NCBI GenBank assembly: GCA_015663225.1
Contig: DQSO01000075.1
Location: forward strand, 1 to 8,301
Length of the DNA: 8,301 nt
Source of the DNA: Campylobacterales bacterium
GTDB lineage: Bacteria; Campylobacterota; Campylobacteria; Campylobacterales; QNZT01
Direction of reading: 5' to 3'
Below the pieces are notes generated by a model. That model was given only the letters and a program-made list of their open reading frames with translations. It ran no database searches and was not told the DNA's origin. Position 1 is the first letter of the stretch; each line of letters starts with the position of its first letter. This document shows, in pieces, positions 1 through 7,691 of the stretch. Both the position numbers and the translations under genes were made by a program.

Positions 1-69
1 AAATACCTTATCAATGTTTGTGATAAAATCGGGTCATCTTCTAAAAGTAGAAGCTTATTCAAAATTTAG
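1..69 (+). CDS. C-terminal fragment of a possible LuxR-type helix-turn-helix regulator (5' end outside window)
   Basis: Frame 1 is open from the left edge to a TAG at 67-69 and gives 22 residues, starting KYLINVCDKIGSSSKSRSLF. The spacing and residue types resemble the last part of a LuxR/GerE DNA-binding domain: the end of the recognition helix, then a K-(I/L)-G-x-x-(S/N)-(K/R)-(S/T) turn, then a short closing helix. The ORF would be convergent with the minus-strand barrel gene and overlap its last 15 bases (55-69). Only 22 residues are visible and an open frame this short occurs by chance, so the family call is tentative. A different gene, or none, remains possible. Confidence 0.35.
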   Translation, partial: KYLINVCDKIGSSSKSRSLFKI

Positions 70-798
70 TCCAAATTTTAATGATAGAGTATTATCATAA
101 GAAGAGTCATCTAAAGCCTTAGAATAATTTATCGTCATAAAATATCGTTTTGAAAACTCATACGAGTTAAACCAAGATATTGCTCTATAATTATCACTAT
201 CTTTATAGACTGAACCACTATAATCATATGAAAGTGAACTATAATAGTTACTATTAAATGCATAGCCAAAACCTGCTGAAAATGAGTGAAAATTTTCATA
301 ATATATCTCTTTACTGTCTGCGATAAGTGTGTAACCATAGTGCAAGAGAAGGTCTGTATTTTTATCTATAAAATAGTTATAACTTATTATTGAAAAATAA
401 TCATTAGCAACTGGTGAGAGCTTGACTCCAATAATGAATTTTGTTTGAAAATTTTCTTTTAAAAGACGGTAGCCTCCACTTATATAAATATCATCACTAG
501 CTACATCTTGATAATTTGAATTTGAAAGTGAGAAAGCAAAACTATTATACCTATAATCTAAAGCAAAATCACTACTTGTAGTTTTATCTAAGAGTTTATC
601 CCAACTTATATCACTACCAATACTAAGAGTGAGTTCACCATAATATTTTTGTTTATCGGAGCATCCTAACTCATCAGCAATCTCATCAAAAGATGTATCT
701 GGACATCTATCGTATAGATCACTAACCCCATCTATATCACTATCAGTATATGCAAAAGATAGTGTAATAGAAAAAATCAGTAAAAAGAGTAATCTCAC
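55..798 (-). CDS. Secreted thrombospondin type 3 motif / predicted outer-membrane beta-barrel protein
   Basis: Encodes 247 residues. An N-terminal signal peptide (residues 1-16) ends in SLSFA-type residues before YTDSD. Residues 18-46 form a calcium-binding thrombospondin type 3-like motif (DSDIDGVSDLYDRCPDT, then an acidic stretch to GC), with C32 and C46 as the only cysteines after the signal peptide. From about residue 52 the protein alternates polar and aromatic/hydrophobic residues in short strands separated by turns, as in small outer-membrane barrels, and ends in SLKFGLNFE. In OmpA-like proteins this motif usually lies between the barrel and a peptidoglycan-binding domain. Here it precedes the barrel and no OmpA domain follows. 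The start is a GTG overlapping the upstream gene's TGA (GTGA), with AAAGG seven bases before it, so translation is probably coupled. Likely located in the outer membrane; the ligand or function is unknown. It is not a recognised named gene. Confidence 0.8.
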   Translation of the reverse strand: MRLLFLLIFSITLSFAYTDSDIDGVSDLYDRCPDTSFDEIADELGCSDKQKYYGELTLSIGSDISWDKLLDKTTSSDFALDYRYNSFAFSLSNSNYQDVASDDIYISGGYRLLKENFQTKFIIGVKLSPVANDYFSIISYNYFIDKNTDLLLHYGYTLIADSKEIYYENFHSFSAGFGYAFNSNYYSSLSYDYSGSVYKDSDNYRAISWFNSYEFSKRYFMTINYSKALDDSSYDNTLSLKFGLNFE

Positions 799-1160
799 TG
801 TTTACCTTTTTTATGATTCTTTCGCTCAAATCTTGGTAGAGGTTGTCTAGCTTTTCTATCTTGATAGAAACTTTTGGAGCTATTTTTTCTTGATACTCTA
901 TTTTGTTTTTTACTGCTAAGCTTCTTATCATGTGAAAATGATTTTTTTAAATCCATCATGACATTTAACCTTGTAGCTTTATTTTTCTCTCGTAGTTGTT
1001 GTTTGAGTTGATTTATCAATACTCTTCTGTTTTGGGGAGTTGCATTTTTGATTTGCTGAACAAGTGTTTCGATAGATTTTTGTTGAACTTCTTGCATAAG
1101 TTCTTTCGCACTTAACGATAAAGTTAATAATACAACTAGTAATATTTTAAAAATCTGCAT
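795..1160 (-). CDS. Small secreted basic protein, unknown function
   Basis: I chose the ATG at 1160 (121 residues) because AAAGGG lies seven bases before it. The GTG two codons further upstream (1166) sits only one base after the same AAAGGG, too close to be used. Residues 1-18 are a signal peptide (MQIFKILLVVLLTLSLSA) with probable cleavage before KELMQ. The mature protein has a predicted helical, glutamine-rich first half (about residues 20-75, probably a helical hairpin or coiled coil) and a very basic tail rich in Lys, Arg and Ser from about residue 78 to the end. There are no cysteines and no enzymatic motif. The stop overlaps the start of the downstream barrel gene, so the two are one operon and probably act in the same envelope process. 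The basic tail could bind nucleic acid, acidic polymer or membrane, but this is a guess. I do not recognise the family. Confidence 0.7.
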   Translation of the reverse strand: MQIFKILLVVLLTLSLSAKELMQEVQQKSIETLVQQIKNATPQNRRVLINQLKQQLREKNKATRLNVMMDLKKSFSHDKKLSSKKQNRVSRKNSSKSFYQDRKARQPLPRFERKNHKKGKQ

Positions 1161-1182
1161 ATTCACACCCTTTAGTAGTTAT

Positions 1183-1212
1183 ATTATGATAAGTATGTTA
1201 CCTATATGTTAC
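1183..1212 (-). promoter_or_regulatory. Candidate promoter with two 11-bp-spaced direct repeats
   Basis: TATGTTAC occurs at 1194-1201 and again at 1205-1212 on the plus strand, a start-to-start period of 11 bp, about one helical turn. On the minus strand a -10-like CATAAT lies at 1188-1183. The distal repeat then falls where a -35 box would be and the proximal repeat lies in the spacer. Tandem repeats at this period over a weak -35 are typical of OmpR/PhoB-family activator sites. The site would drive the secreted-protein operon reading leftwards. The repeat is exact; its regulatory role is inferred. Confidence 0.45.
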
Positions 1213-1234
1213 TTTAAAAATTTAATAAAATATT

Positions 1235-1261
1235 TAAATAAAACCCGATAGTATCCGATAT
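1235..1261 (+). promoter_or_regulatory. Candidate sigma-28 (FliA)-type promoter
   Basis: TAAA at 1235-1238 is followed, after 15 bases, by TCCGATAT at 1254-1261. The E. coli FliA consensus is TAAAGTTT-N11-GCCGATAA, so the spacing is exact, six of eight -10 bases match, and the -35 core TAAA matches. A second CCCGATA lies ten bases upstream at 1244-1250. Transcription would begin near 1267, about 25 bases before the TTG start. TAAA is common in such AT-rich DNA, so the CCGATA core carries most of the weight. Confidence 0.4.
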
Positions 1262-1291
1262 ACATATAAGCTATAACTATAGGACTAAACT

Positions 1292-1675
1292 TTGACAATA
1301 TTTGTTCAGTACATTGATTCTTTATCATCTAATCAGCATCGTGTTGTTAAGCTAGAGTTTTCTAAAAAAGGTGAAGTTAGAGTAAGTGGTTGGGGTTTAA
1401 ACTTTGTAACTCATATCTCTAAACTTATATTTTCACAGCGAATTGGAGATATTCCAAGACAGATAACATTTTCAAATGGAGCTATAGGCTATAGTAGTGA
1501 CAACGACAAGATAGATAAAATACTTAAAAGATTTTACAATCCTTTCTCATTTGTGAAATTATTTAAAAATATTTTAAAATATCTATCTATATTAGTTATA
1601 ATTGTAGCGATTATTTTAGGACTTATTTTAGCAAGAGATATAGATTTTTCTCAATTAAGACAACTTTTATCTTAA
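1292..1675 (+). CDS. Uncharacterised protein with one C-terminal transmembrane segment
   Basis: Encodes 127 residues, starting at TTG. An in-frame TAA lies two codons upstream, there is no in-frame ATG nearby, and AGGA at 1281-1284 is seven bases before the TTG, so the unusual start is well placed. Residues 1-95 look soluble, with a beta-rich stretch to about residue 66 and then a basic helix. Residues about 97-114 are a strong membrane segment (YLSILVIIVAIILGLILA), followed by a short tail ending QLRQLLS. No signal peptide is present. The layout suggests a cytoplasmic domain anchored near its C-terminus in the inner membrane. There are no cysteines or catalytic motifs. It lies divergent to the secreted-protein operon and just upstream of tpx, which has its own promoter. 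A sigma-28-like promoter upstream would place it among motility-associated genes. I do not recognise the family. Confidence 0.75.
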   Translation: MTIFVQYIDSLSSNQHRVVKLEFSKKGEVRVSGWGLNFVTHISKLIFSQRIGDIPRQITFSNGAIGYSSDNDKIDKILKRFYNPFSFVKLFKNILKYLSILVIIVAIILGLILARDIDFSQLRQLLS

Positions 1676-1686
1676 TTTGTTATAAT
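1657..1686 (+). promoter_or_regulatory. Promoter of tpx
   Basis: A perfect extended -10, TGTTATAAT (1678-1686), lies partly after the stop codon of the upstream gene. AAGACA at 1657-1662 is a partial -35 with an 18-base spacer. Transcription would begin around 1693, leaving a leader of about 50 bases before tpx. This gives tpx a transcript independent of the membrane-protein gene. Confidence 0.6.
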
Positions 1687-1741
1687 TCCATCATAAAGCA
1701 TAAAGCTTTGAAAAAAAATTAAAAATTTAAAGGGTATAAAT

Positions 1742-2257
1742 ATGGCAACAGTGACATTTAAAAACGATACAGTATGTAATCTAGCAGGAACAGAGATAAA
1801 TGTAGGTGATATAGCACCAGTAACAACAGTAGTAAACTGTAACCCAATGCTTCAAAACGAAACAGTAGGTGGAGAAGGTAAAGTTCAACTTGTAATAGCA
1901 GTACCTTCACTAGATACTGGTGTATGTGATGCAGAAACTAGAAGATTTAATGTTGAAGCAGCAAATCTTGAGGGTGTAGAAGTTATGACAGTATCTATGG
2001 ATCTTCCTTTTGCAGCAGCTAGATGGTGTGGTGCAGCTGGTATTGAAAATATCAAAGTATGTTCAGACTTTAGAAACAAAGATTTTGCAAATAACTATGG
2101 TGTACTTTTAGCTGATGGTCCTCTTGCAGGAGTTACTGCAAGAGTTATATTTGTAATTGGTAAAGATGGAAAAGTAACTTACAAGCAAGTTGTTCCTGAA
2201 ATCACAGAAGAGCCTAACTATGAAGAAGCACTAGCAGCAGCTAAAGCAGCTCTATAG
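1742..2257 (+). CDS. tpx: Thiol peroxidase (atypical 2-Cys peroxiredoxin)
   Basis: Encodes 171 residues, the usual length for Tpx. The enzyme reduces hydrogen peroxide and alkyl hydroperoxides in the cytoplasm, with thioredoxin as the usual electron donor. The peroxidatic cysteine C62 lies in PSLDTGVCDAETRRFN, with the conserved T59 of the Thr-x-x-Cys motif. The resolving cysteine C96 lies in LPFAAARWCGAAGI, so an intramolecular disulfide is expected. R134 (VTARVIFVI) fits the catalytic arginine. Three further cysteines (C12, C33, C107) are not part of the family mechanism. The start is an ATG with AAAGGG at 1729-1734, seven bases upstream. The gene has its own promoter, and a hairpin terminator shared with the end of tgt follows. 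Codons favour A in the third position, and the strong ribosome site fits high expression. Function is assigned with high confidence from the motifs. Confidence 0.97.
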   Translation: MATVTFKNDTVCNLAGTEINVGDIAPVTTVVNCNPMLQNETVGGEGKVQLVIAVPSLDTGVCDAETRRFNVEAANLEGVEVMTVSMDLPFAAARWCGAAGIENIKVCSDFRNKDFANNYGVLLADGPLAGVTARVIFVIGKDGKVTYKQVVPEITEEPNYEEALAAAKAAL

Positions 2258-2265
2258 TATCTCTT

Positions 2266-3446
<1,181 letters not shown>

Positions 3447-3471
3447 TCAAAAAGATTAAATTATTTAAAAT

Positions 3472-3498
3472 TAAAGATATTTATTTTTATGCCGATAT
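3472..3498 (+). promoter_or_regulatory. Sigma-28 (FliA)-type promoter
   Basis: TAAAGATA (3472-3479), eleven bases, then GCCGATAT (3491-3498). Against the FliA consensus TAAAGTTT-N11-GCCGATAA this matches six of eight and seven of eight positions with exact spacing. Transcription would start near 3505 and give a leader of about 25 bases that holds the AAAGGAG ribosome site. The GCCGATA core is rare in such AT-rich DNA, so chance is unlikely. Confidence 0.75.
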
Positions 3499-3528
3499 AG
3501 AGGTAGAAAACTTAATAAAGGAGTTATT

Positions 3529-4116
3529 ATGATAAGTTCAATGTCGATGTCACATCAAAGTATAAATCAATATCAAAGTGCATCTTGTCCATGTGAATCA
3601 AATGCTACAAAAAACTCTTCTACTGAAGAATATAAAGCTGTATCAATACAACAACTTACTATTGAAATCAACATTCAATCACAAGGCAGAGCGAGTGACA
3701 ATTTTTCAGTTCAAACAGCACTAGATAATATCTCTAATAATACAAAAGATATAGAAGACTTTTTTAACTCTTTAGTTGAAGATGGTCATATCAATATGCA
3801 AGAGTTAGGGTATACAGGTAAACCAATAGATCAATTAAATCCACTTGAGGCAACTGAACTTTTAGGTGATGGTGGCTTTTTCAGTGTTGAAAATACTGCA
3901 GCAAGAGCTAGTGGTTTTGTTATGAGTTTTGCGGGAAACAATGTAGAACTTTTAAGAGAGGGTCGAGCTGGAATCATACAAGGATTTGAAGAAGCTGAAA
4001 AACTTTGGGGTGGTAAACTTCCTGATATTGCTTATGAATCACACAACCTTGCACTAAAACAGATAGATGAGAAAATAAACTCTCTTGGTGGCACTACTTT
4101 AGATATTTTGACTTAA
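3529..4116 (+). CDS. Orphan protein of the type often labelled 'hydrogenase-4 component G'; probable sigma-28 regulon member
   Basis: Encodes 195 residues, ATG start, with a textbook AAAGGAG at 3517-3523, five bases upstream. Residues 1-35 are Ser/Gln/Asn-rich and probably disordered, with a C20-P-C22 pair. Residues 40-90 look helical. The best conserved-looking part is about residues 105-187: a GDGGFFSVENTAARASGF segment, then GRAGIIQGFEEAEKLWGGKL, then an amphipathic helix. From memory this pattern occurs in Campylobacterota proteins carrying the automatic label 'hydrogenase-4 component G' and resembles DUF5610-type domains. No hydrogenase genes are nearby and no cofactor motif is visible, so the label is probably misleading. 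There is no signal peptide or membrane segment. The near-consensus FliA promoter suggests co-expression with late flagellar genes, and the disordered Ser/Asn-rich N-terminus would suit flagellar type III export, though this is inference. The gene stands alone, divergent from tgt. Confidence 0.85.
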   Translation: MISSMSMSHQSINQYQSASCPCESNATKNSSTEEYKAVSIQQLTIEINIQSQGRASDNFSVQTALDNISNNTKDIEDFFNSLVEDGHINMQELGYTGKPIDQLNPLEATELLGDGGFFSVENTAARASGFVMSFAGNNVELLREGRAGIIQGFEEAEKLWGGKLPDIAYESHNLALKQIDEKINSLGGTTLDILT

Positions 4117-4215
4117 ATATTTTATCTTACTCTCTATCTCACTTATGACACTATTTAGTCCTGTTAAACATTTATCATAAAGATAGAGTAATAGAAATAT
4201 TAATATATTCTTCAT
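4099..4215 (-). CDS. Possible 38-residue membrane peptide immediately after metH
   Basis: An ATG lies one base after the metH TAA (TAAAATG) and opens a 38-codon frame ending in TAA at 4099-4101. The peptide starts MKNILIFLLLYLYDKC, a hydrophobic segment with a basic N-terminus, followed by an amphipathic helix-like tail (SVISEIESKIKYL). It has no ribosome site of its own, so it could only be made by reinitiation from metH. Its 3' end runs antisense over the last 18 bases of the 195-residue gene. Short hydrophobic frames arise easily in AT-rich DNA, so it may be fortuitous. Confidence 0.3.
   Translation of the reverse strand: MKNILIFLLLYLYDKCLTGLNSVISEIESKIKYLSQNI
4127..4191. other. Imperfect inverted repeat between converging transcripts
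   Basis: TTACTCTCTATCT (4127-4139) and TTATGA (4143-4148) pair with TCATAA (4175-4180) and AGATAGAGTAA (4181-4191). This gives about 17 pairs in three blocks with left-arm bulges of three and two bases, and a loop of 26 bases. There is no T tract on either side in either direction, so it is not a classical intrinsic terminator. It sits between the ends of the plus-strand orphan gene and metH and could slow both transcripts. It also coincides with the possible 38-codon frame. Confidence 0.4.
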
Positions 4216-4216
4216 T

Positions 4217-7200
4217 TTAGATAGTAAAATACTTTGCCTCGCTATGATGAACTACCATCGCACTTGTTGATTGTTCTGGATGCATTTGGTATGTTTCTCC
4301 AAGTTCTATGCCAAACTCTTCTGGTTTTAACAGATCAAATAGATCTCTATTCATAGTCAAATCAGGACATGAGGCATATCCAAAAGAGTATCTTTGACCT
4401 TGGTATCCACTCATTTTTACATCTCTTAGGCTTTGTCCCTCTTTTGGTGTAATATTTAACTCTAGTCTTACTTGTTTGTGGATTATCTCAGCTACTGCTT
4501 CTGCTAAATCCACACTTATTCCATGAAGGTGATGGTAATCTGTATATTTTCCCTCTTCGTAAAGTTTTGCTTCTATCTCACTAAATCTGCTTCCTGCACT
4601 TGCTAGTGTAAATGCTACTACATCATGACGAGTAGATGAAAAATAATCACTCAAACAACGATGTGGAGCTTTAGTTTGTCTTGGGAATTTTAACTTTTTT
4701 ATAGCTCTTTTTCTCACTACTTCTAATGGTTCACAATTTACCTCATCAAGACTATTCCAACCCTCACTCTCATCAAAAATAAGTAGAGTGTCTCTATCGG
4801 CTCGACAAGGAAAATAACCATAAAGTTTTACTGGATTAAACCAATCTTCTTTTAGGATTTGAGTTTTTAAGCTCTCAAAAAGTGGCCAGTGTTTTTCATT
4901 TTTCTCTTTTAATTTTTCCTCTTTTGAAAGCCCTTTATTTGAATAACCCCATCTTTGATTGAAAAGCATCTTATGATTTATCCAGTTAAATGCTAACTCT
5001 TTTATATCAGCATCAAGCACTCGTCTACCCCAAAATGGTGGGTTTGGTATCTCGCTGGATAAAGGCATAACTATATCTTTAAAATCAGGCATTATGACTT
5101 CTTTTTTTACCTTTTTTTGTTTTGGTTCATCTTCATCATCCAATGCACCTTTTCCCAAGTTGGTATCAAGTTCGCCACCCTCTTCTATCCTACTCATAGC
5201 AGTTATACCATCAAAAGCATCACGACAATAAAATATCGCTCCATCATATTTTGGACGACAAAACTCATCTATAAACTTGCTTGTAAGTGCAGCACCACCA
5301 AGCAATACTGGTATATCTATATCTTTGCTTTTTAGAAACTCTAAATTTTCTAGCATAACAGCAGTTGATTTTACCAACAATCCACTCATGCCAATCGCGT
5401 CAGCTTTATGCTCTTTTATCGCTTGTATGAACTCTTCAATATCTGCTTTTATACCTATATTTACAACTTTGTAACCATTATTAGTCAAAATAATATCAAC
5501 AAGATTTTTCCCAACATCATGAACATCACCTTTTACTGTACCCAACACTAGAGTTTTTGGACTTTTATTCTCTTGTTTTGGTAGATACGGATTTAAAAAG
5601 TCAACTGATTTTTTCATTGTTTCGGCTGATTGGAGTACGAAAGGAAGTTGCATCTTCCCGCTTCCAAAAAGCTCTCCTACTACCTTCATCGCATTTAGTA
5701 GTATTTCATTTACTATTTTTTCTGGTGCTATCTCATCTTTTGCCGCCAGAAGGAGTTCTAACATCCTCTCTTTATCACCATCTATTAATAGCTTAGAGAT
5801 TTTTTCTTTAGTTGATAGGGCTAAAAACTCTTCATCACTTCCATCATTCTCTTGTACTTTTAGATCTGCAAAGTGATCTATAAACTTAAAAAGTGGAGCA
5901 GAAGTTTCAGTTGTATTAAAAAGCAGATCTTCACATATTTTTATATCTTCATCTGATATTTTATGAATAGGGAGTGTACTTTTTACATTTACTATAGCCA
6001 TCGACAATCCTGCTTTTACACAATGATATAAAAATACTGAGTTTAGATACTCTCGTGAGAGCTTATCAAGTCCAAAAGAGATATTTGAAACCCCTAGAAC
6101 AAATCCAACACGAGGATAAAGCTTATGAAACTCTTTTATCGCATCTATTGTCTCAATCGCAGCTTTAAAATACTCACTCTCTCCACTTCCAACTGTAAAA
6201 GTAAGCAGATCAAAAACTAAATCCTCAGGAGCAAGTCCATGCCTAGTAGTAGCTAAGTCATAAATCCTTTTTGCTATAGCAACTTTTTCATCTTTTGTCT
6301 TTGCCATACCTTTTTCATCGATAGTCAAACAGACCAAACTTGCACCATATCTTTTAGCCAAAGCACAAACTTCATCAAACTTATCTTCGCCATCTTCAAG
6401 ATTTACAGAGTTTATAATAGGTTTTCCACCAACTTGTTTTAGTCCAACTTCTAAAGCTTTTGTTTGAGTAGAATCAAGCATAAGAGGCAAAGTTATTTTT
6501 TCAGCATAAAGTGCTGAGAGTATATCCATATCTTGGCTCTCATCTCGTCCAGCAAAACCTACACTTATATCTATACCATGAGCTCCATATCTAACTTGTT
6601 GTTGAGCCACTCCTAGAGTCGCTTCAAAGTCCTCTGCTAGGATAAGCTCTCTAAAAGCTTTGCTTCCAGTTGCATTGCTTCGCTCTCCTATGAGAAATGG
6701 AGCTGGATTTTGTTTTAACTCTATTGTTTCAAATAGTGATGCTAGAGATTTTGGATGTGAACCAGATGGGGGTTTTGGAGTAACTTTCTTTACTGCTTGA
6801 GATAGTTTTGCTATATGCTGAGGAGTTGTACCACAACATCCACCAAGCAAACAAACACCATCAATCTCTAAAAAGCTTAGTTGTTGTTGTGTAAACTCAT
6901 CTGGTCCCATTGGGTAAAATGTATATCCACCTCTATTTTGAGGAAGACCTGCATTTGCATGGACACTTATATTTTTATCCCAAACTTCACTAAGAGTTTT
7001 AACATGTTTTTTAACTTGCTCGGGTCCTGTCCCACAGTTAAAACCTAAAGATAATATATCAAATGGCTCTAAGATAGTCGCAATAGTTTTAGCATCAGTC
7101 CCAATAAGCATAGTCCCACTAAGTTCTATCGTAACAGATACCATAATAGGCAACTTAGGTGCAGTGTCACTACAAGCATGCAAAGCGGCTTTTATCTGTA

Positions 7201-7687
7201 GTGGATCTTGACAAGTCTCTAGTAAAAAAAGATCAGCCCCACCATCTTTTAAACCTCTTGCACTCTCACAATACCCTTCATACATCTCATCATAAGTTAT
7301 GTGACCAAGTGAAGGCAGTTTAGTTCCTGGACCTAAATCTCCAGCAACAAACATAGGAGTTTCATCAGATGATAGTTCATCACAAACTTCTCTAACTATC
7401 TTAGCCCCAGCGAGTGATAGTTCATAAGTTTTATCGCCAATATCATAGTCATCAAGAACCCAAGGTATAGCCCCAAAAGTATTGGTCTTGATGATATTTG
7501 AACCAGCTTTTGCATAGGCTGTATGGATTTTCTTTATACCTTCAGAAAAAGTAGTATTTAGAAGTTCATTACAACCTTCATTTCCTTCCCATGCACTTTG
7601 AGGAATATCTAAAGCTTGTATCTGTGTACCCATCGCACCATCTATTATAAGTGCTTTTGTTTTTAAAAGTTCTTTTATACTATTCAT
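4217..7687 (-). CDS. metH: Cobalamin-dependent methionine synthase
   Basis: Encodes 1156 residues, slightly shorter than the 1227 of E. coli MetH, with all four modules. The enzyme transfers the methyl group of 5-methyltetrahydrofolate to homocysteine through B12 in the cytoplasm. Residues 1-305 are the homocysteine domain with zinc ligands C218 (FNCGTGP), C284 and C285 (GGCCGTTP). Residues 325-600 are the folate domain (IGERSNATGSKAF; MLDST; GVSNISFGL). Residues 620-705 are the B12 cap. Residues 710-850 bind B12, with the D721-x-H723-D-x-G726 motif whose H723 is the lower cobalt ligand, and with SGLLVKST and LLGGAA. A charged linker (850-865) leads to the activation domain (880-1156), with the AdoMet motif R1099-x-x-x-G-Y1104 and an HHSEAKYFTI end. 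The ATG lies four bases after the antitoxin stop and has no Shine-Dalgarno sequence, so translation is probably coupled. No cobalamin or SAM riboswitch was seen upstream. Confidence 0.98.
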   Translation of the reverse strand: MNSIKELLKTKALIIDGAMGTQIQALDIPQSAWEGNEGCNELLNTTFSEGIKKIHTAYAKAGSNIIKTNTFGAIPWVLDDYDIGDKTYELSLAGAKIVREVCDELSSDETPMFVAGDLGPGTKLPSLGHITYDEMYEGYCESARGLKDGGADLFLLETCQDPLQIKAALHACSDTAPKLPIMVSVTIELSGTMLIGTDAKTIATILEPFDILSLGFNCGTGPEQVKKHVKTLSEVWDKNISVHANAGLPQNRGGYTFYPMGPDEFTQQQLSFLEIDGVCLLGGCCGTTPQHIAKLSQAVKKVTPKPPSGSHPKSLASLFETIELKQNPAPFLIGERSNATGSKAFRELILAEDFEATLGVAQQQVRYGAHGIDISVGFAGRDESQDMDILSALYAEKITLPLMLDSTQTKALEVGLKQVGGKPIINSVNLEDGEDKFDEVCALAKRYGASLVCLTIDEKGMAKTKDEKVAIAKRIYDLATTRHGLAPEDLVFDLLTFTVGSGESEYFKAAIETIDAIKEFHKLYPRVGFVLGVSNISFGLDKLSREYLNSVFLYHCVKAGLSMAIVNVKSTLPIHKISDEDIKICEDLLFNTTETSAPLFKFIDHFADLKVQENDGSDEEFLALSTKEKISKLLIDGDKERMLELLLAAKDEIAPEKIVNEILLNAMKVVGELFGSGKMQLPFVLQSAETMKKSVDFLNPYLPKQENKSPKTLVLGTVKGDVHDVGKNLVDIILTNNGYKVVNIGIKADIEEFIQAIKEHKADAIGMSGLLVKSTAVMLENLEFLKSKDIDIPVLLGGAALTSKFIDEFCRPKYDGAIFYCRDAFDGITAMSRIEEGGELDTNLGKGALDDEDEPKQKKVKKEVIMPDFKDIVMPLSSEIPNPPFWGRRVLDADIKELAFNWINHKMLFNQRWGYSNKGLSKEEKLKEKNEKHWPLFESLKTQILKEDWFNPVKLYGYFPCRADRDTLLIFDESEGWNSLDEVNCEPLEVVRKRAIKKLKFPRQTKAPHRCLSDYFSSTRHDVVAFTLASAGSRFSEIEAKLYEEGKYTDYHHLHGISVDLAEAVAEIIHKQVRLELNITPKEGQSLRDVKMSGYQGQRYSFGYASCPDLTMNRDLFDLLKPEEFGIELGETYQMHPEQSTSAMVVHHSEAKYFTI

Positions 7688-7691
7688 GATT

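Noticed and set aside
38..53. Short inverted repeat CTTCTA-AAAG-TAGAAG as a terminator for the barrel gene
   Set aside because: Only six pairs, AT-rich, and no T tract follows on the minus strand; it more likely lies within the converging coding sequence.
743..931. 62-codon frame across the junction of the two secreted-protein genes
   Set aside because: It overlaps two genes with signal peptides and proper starts and ends, and has no signal of its own.
1702..1709. AAAGCTTT palindrome in the tpx leader as an operator or terminator
   Set aside because: Eight bases, AT-rich, no T tract and no relation to known peroxide-regulator boxes that I could see.
1885..2079. 64-codon minus-strand frame inside tpx
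   Set aside because: It lies wholly antisense to the well-identified tpx gene and shows no ribosome site or recognisable motif; a shadow frame.
4087..4100. TGGCAC as part of a sigma-54 promoter
   Set aside because: It lies inside coding sequence and the required TTGC element is absent at the right distance.
5117..5796. Three plus-strand frames (65-79 codons) inside metH
   Set aside because: They mirror the conserved B12 domains of MetH on the other strand, have no good ribosome sites, and are hydrophobic only as a by-product of complementing charged codons.
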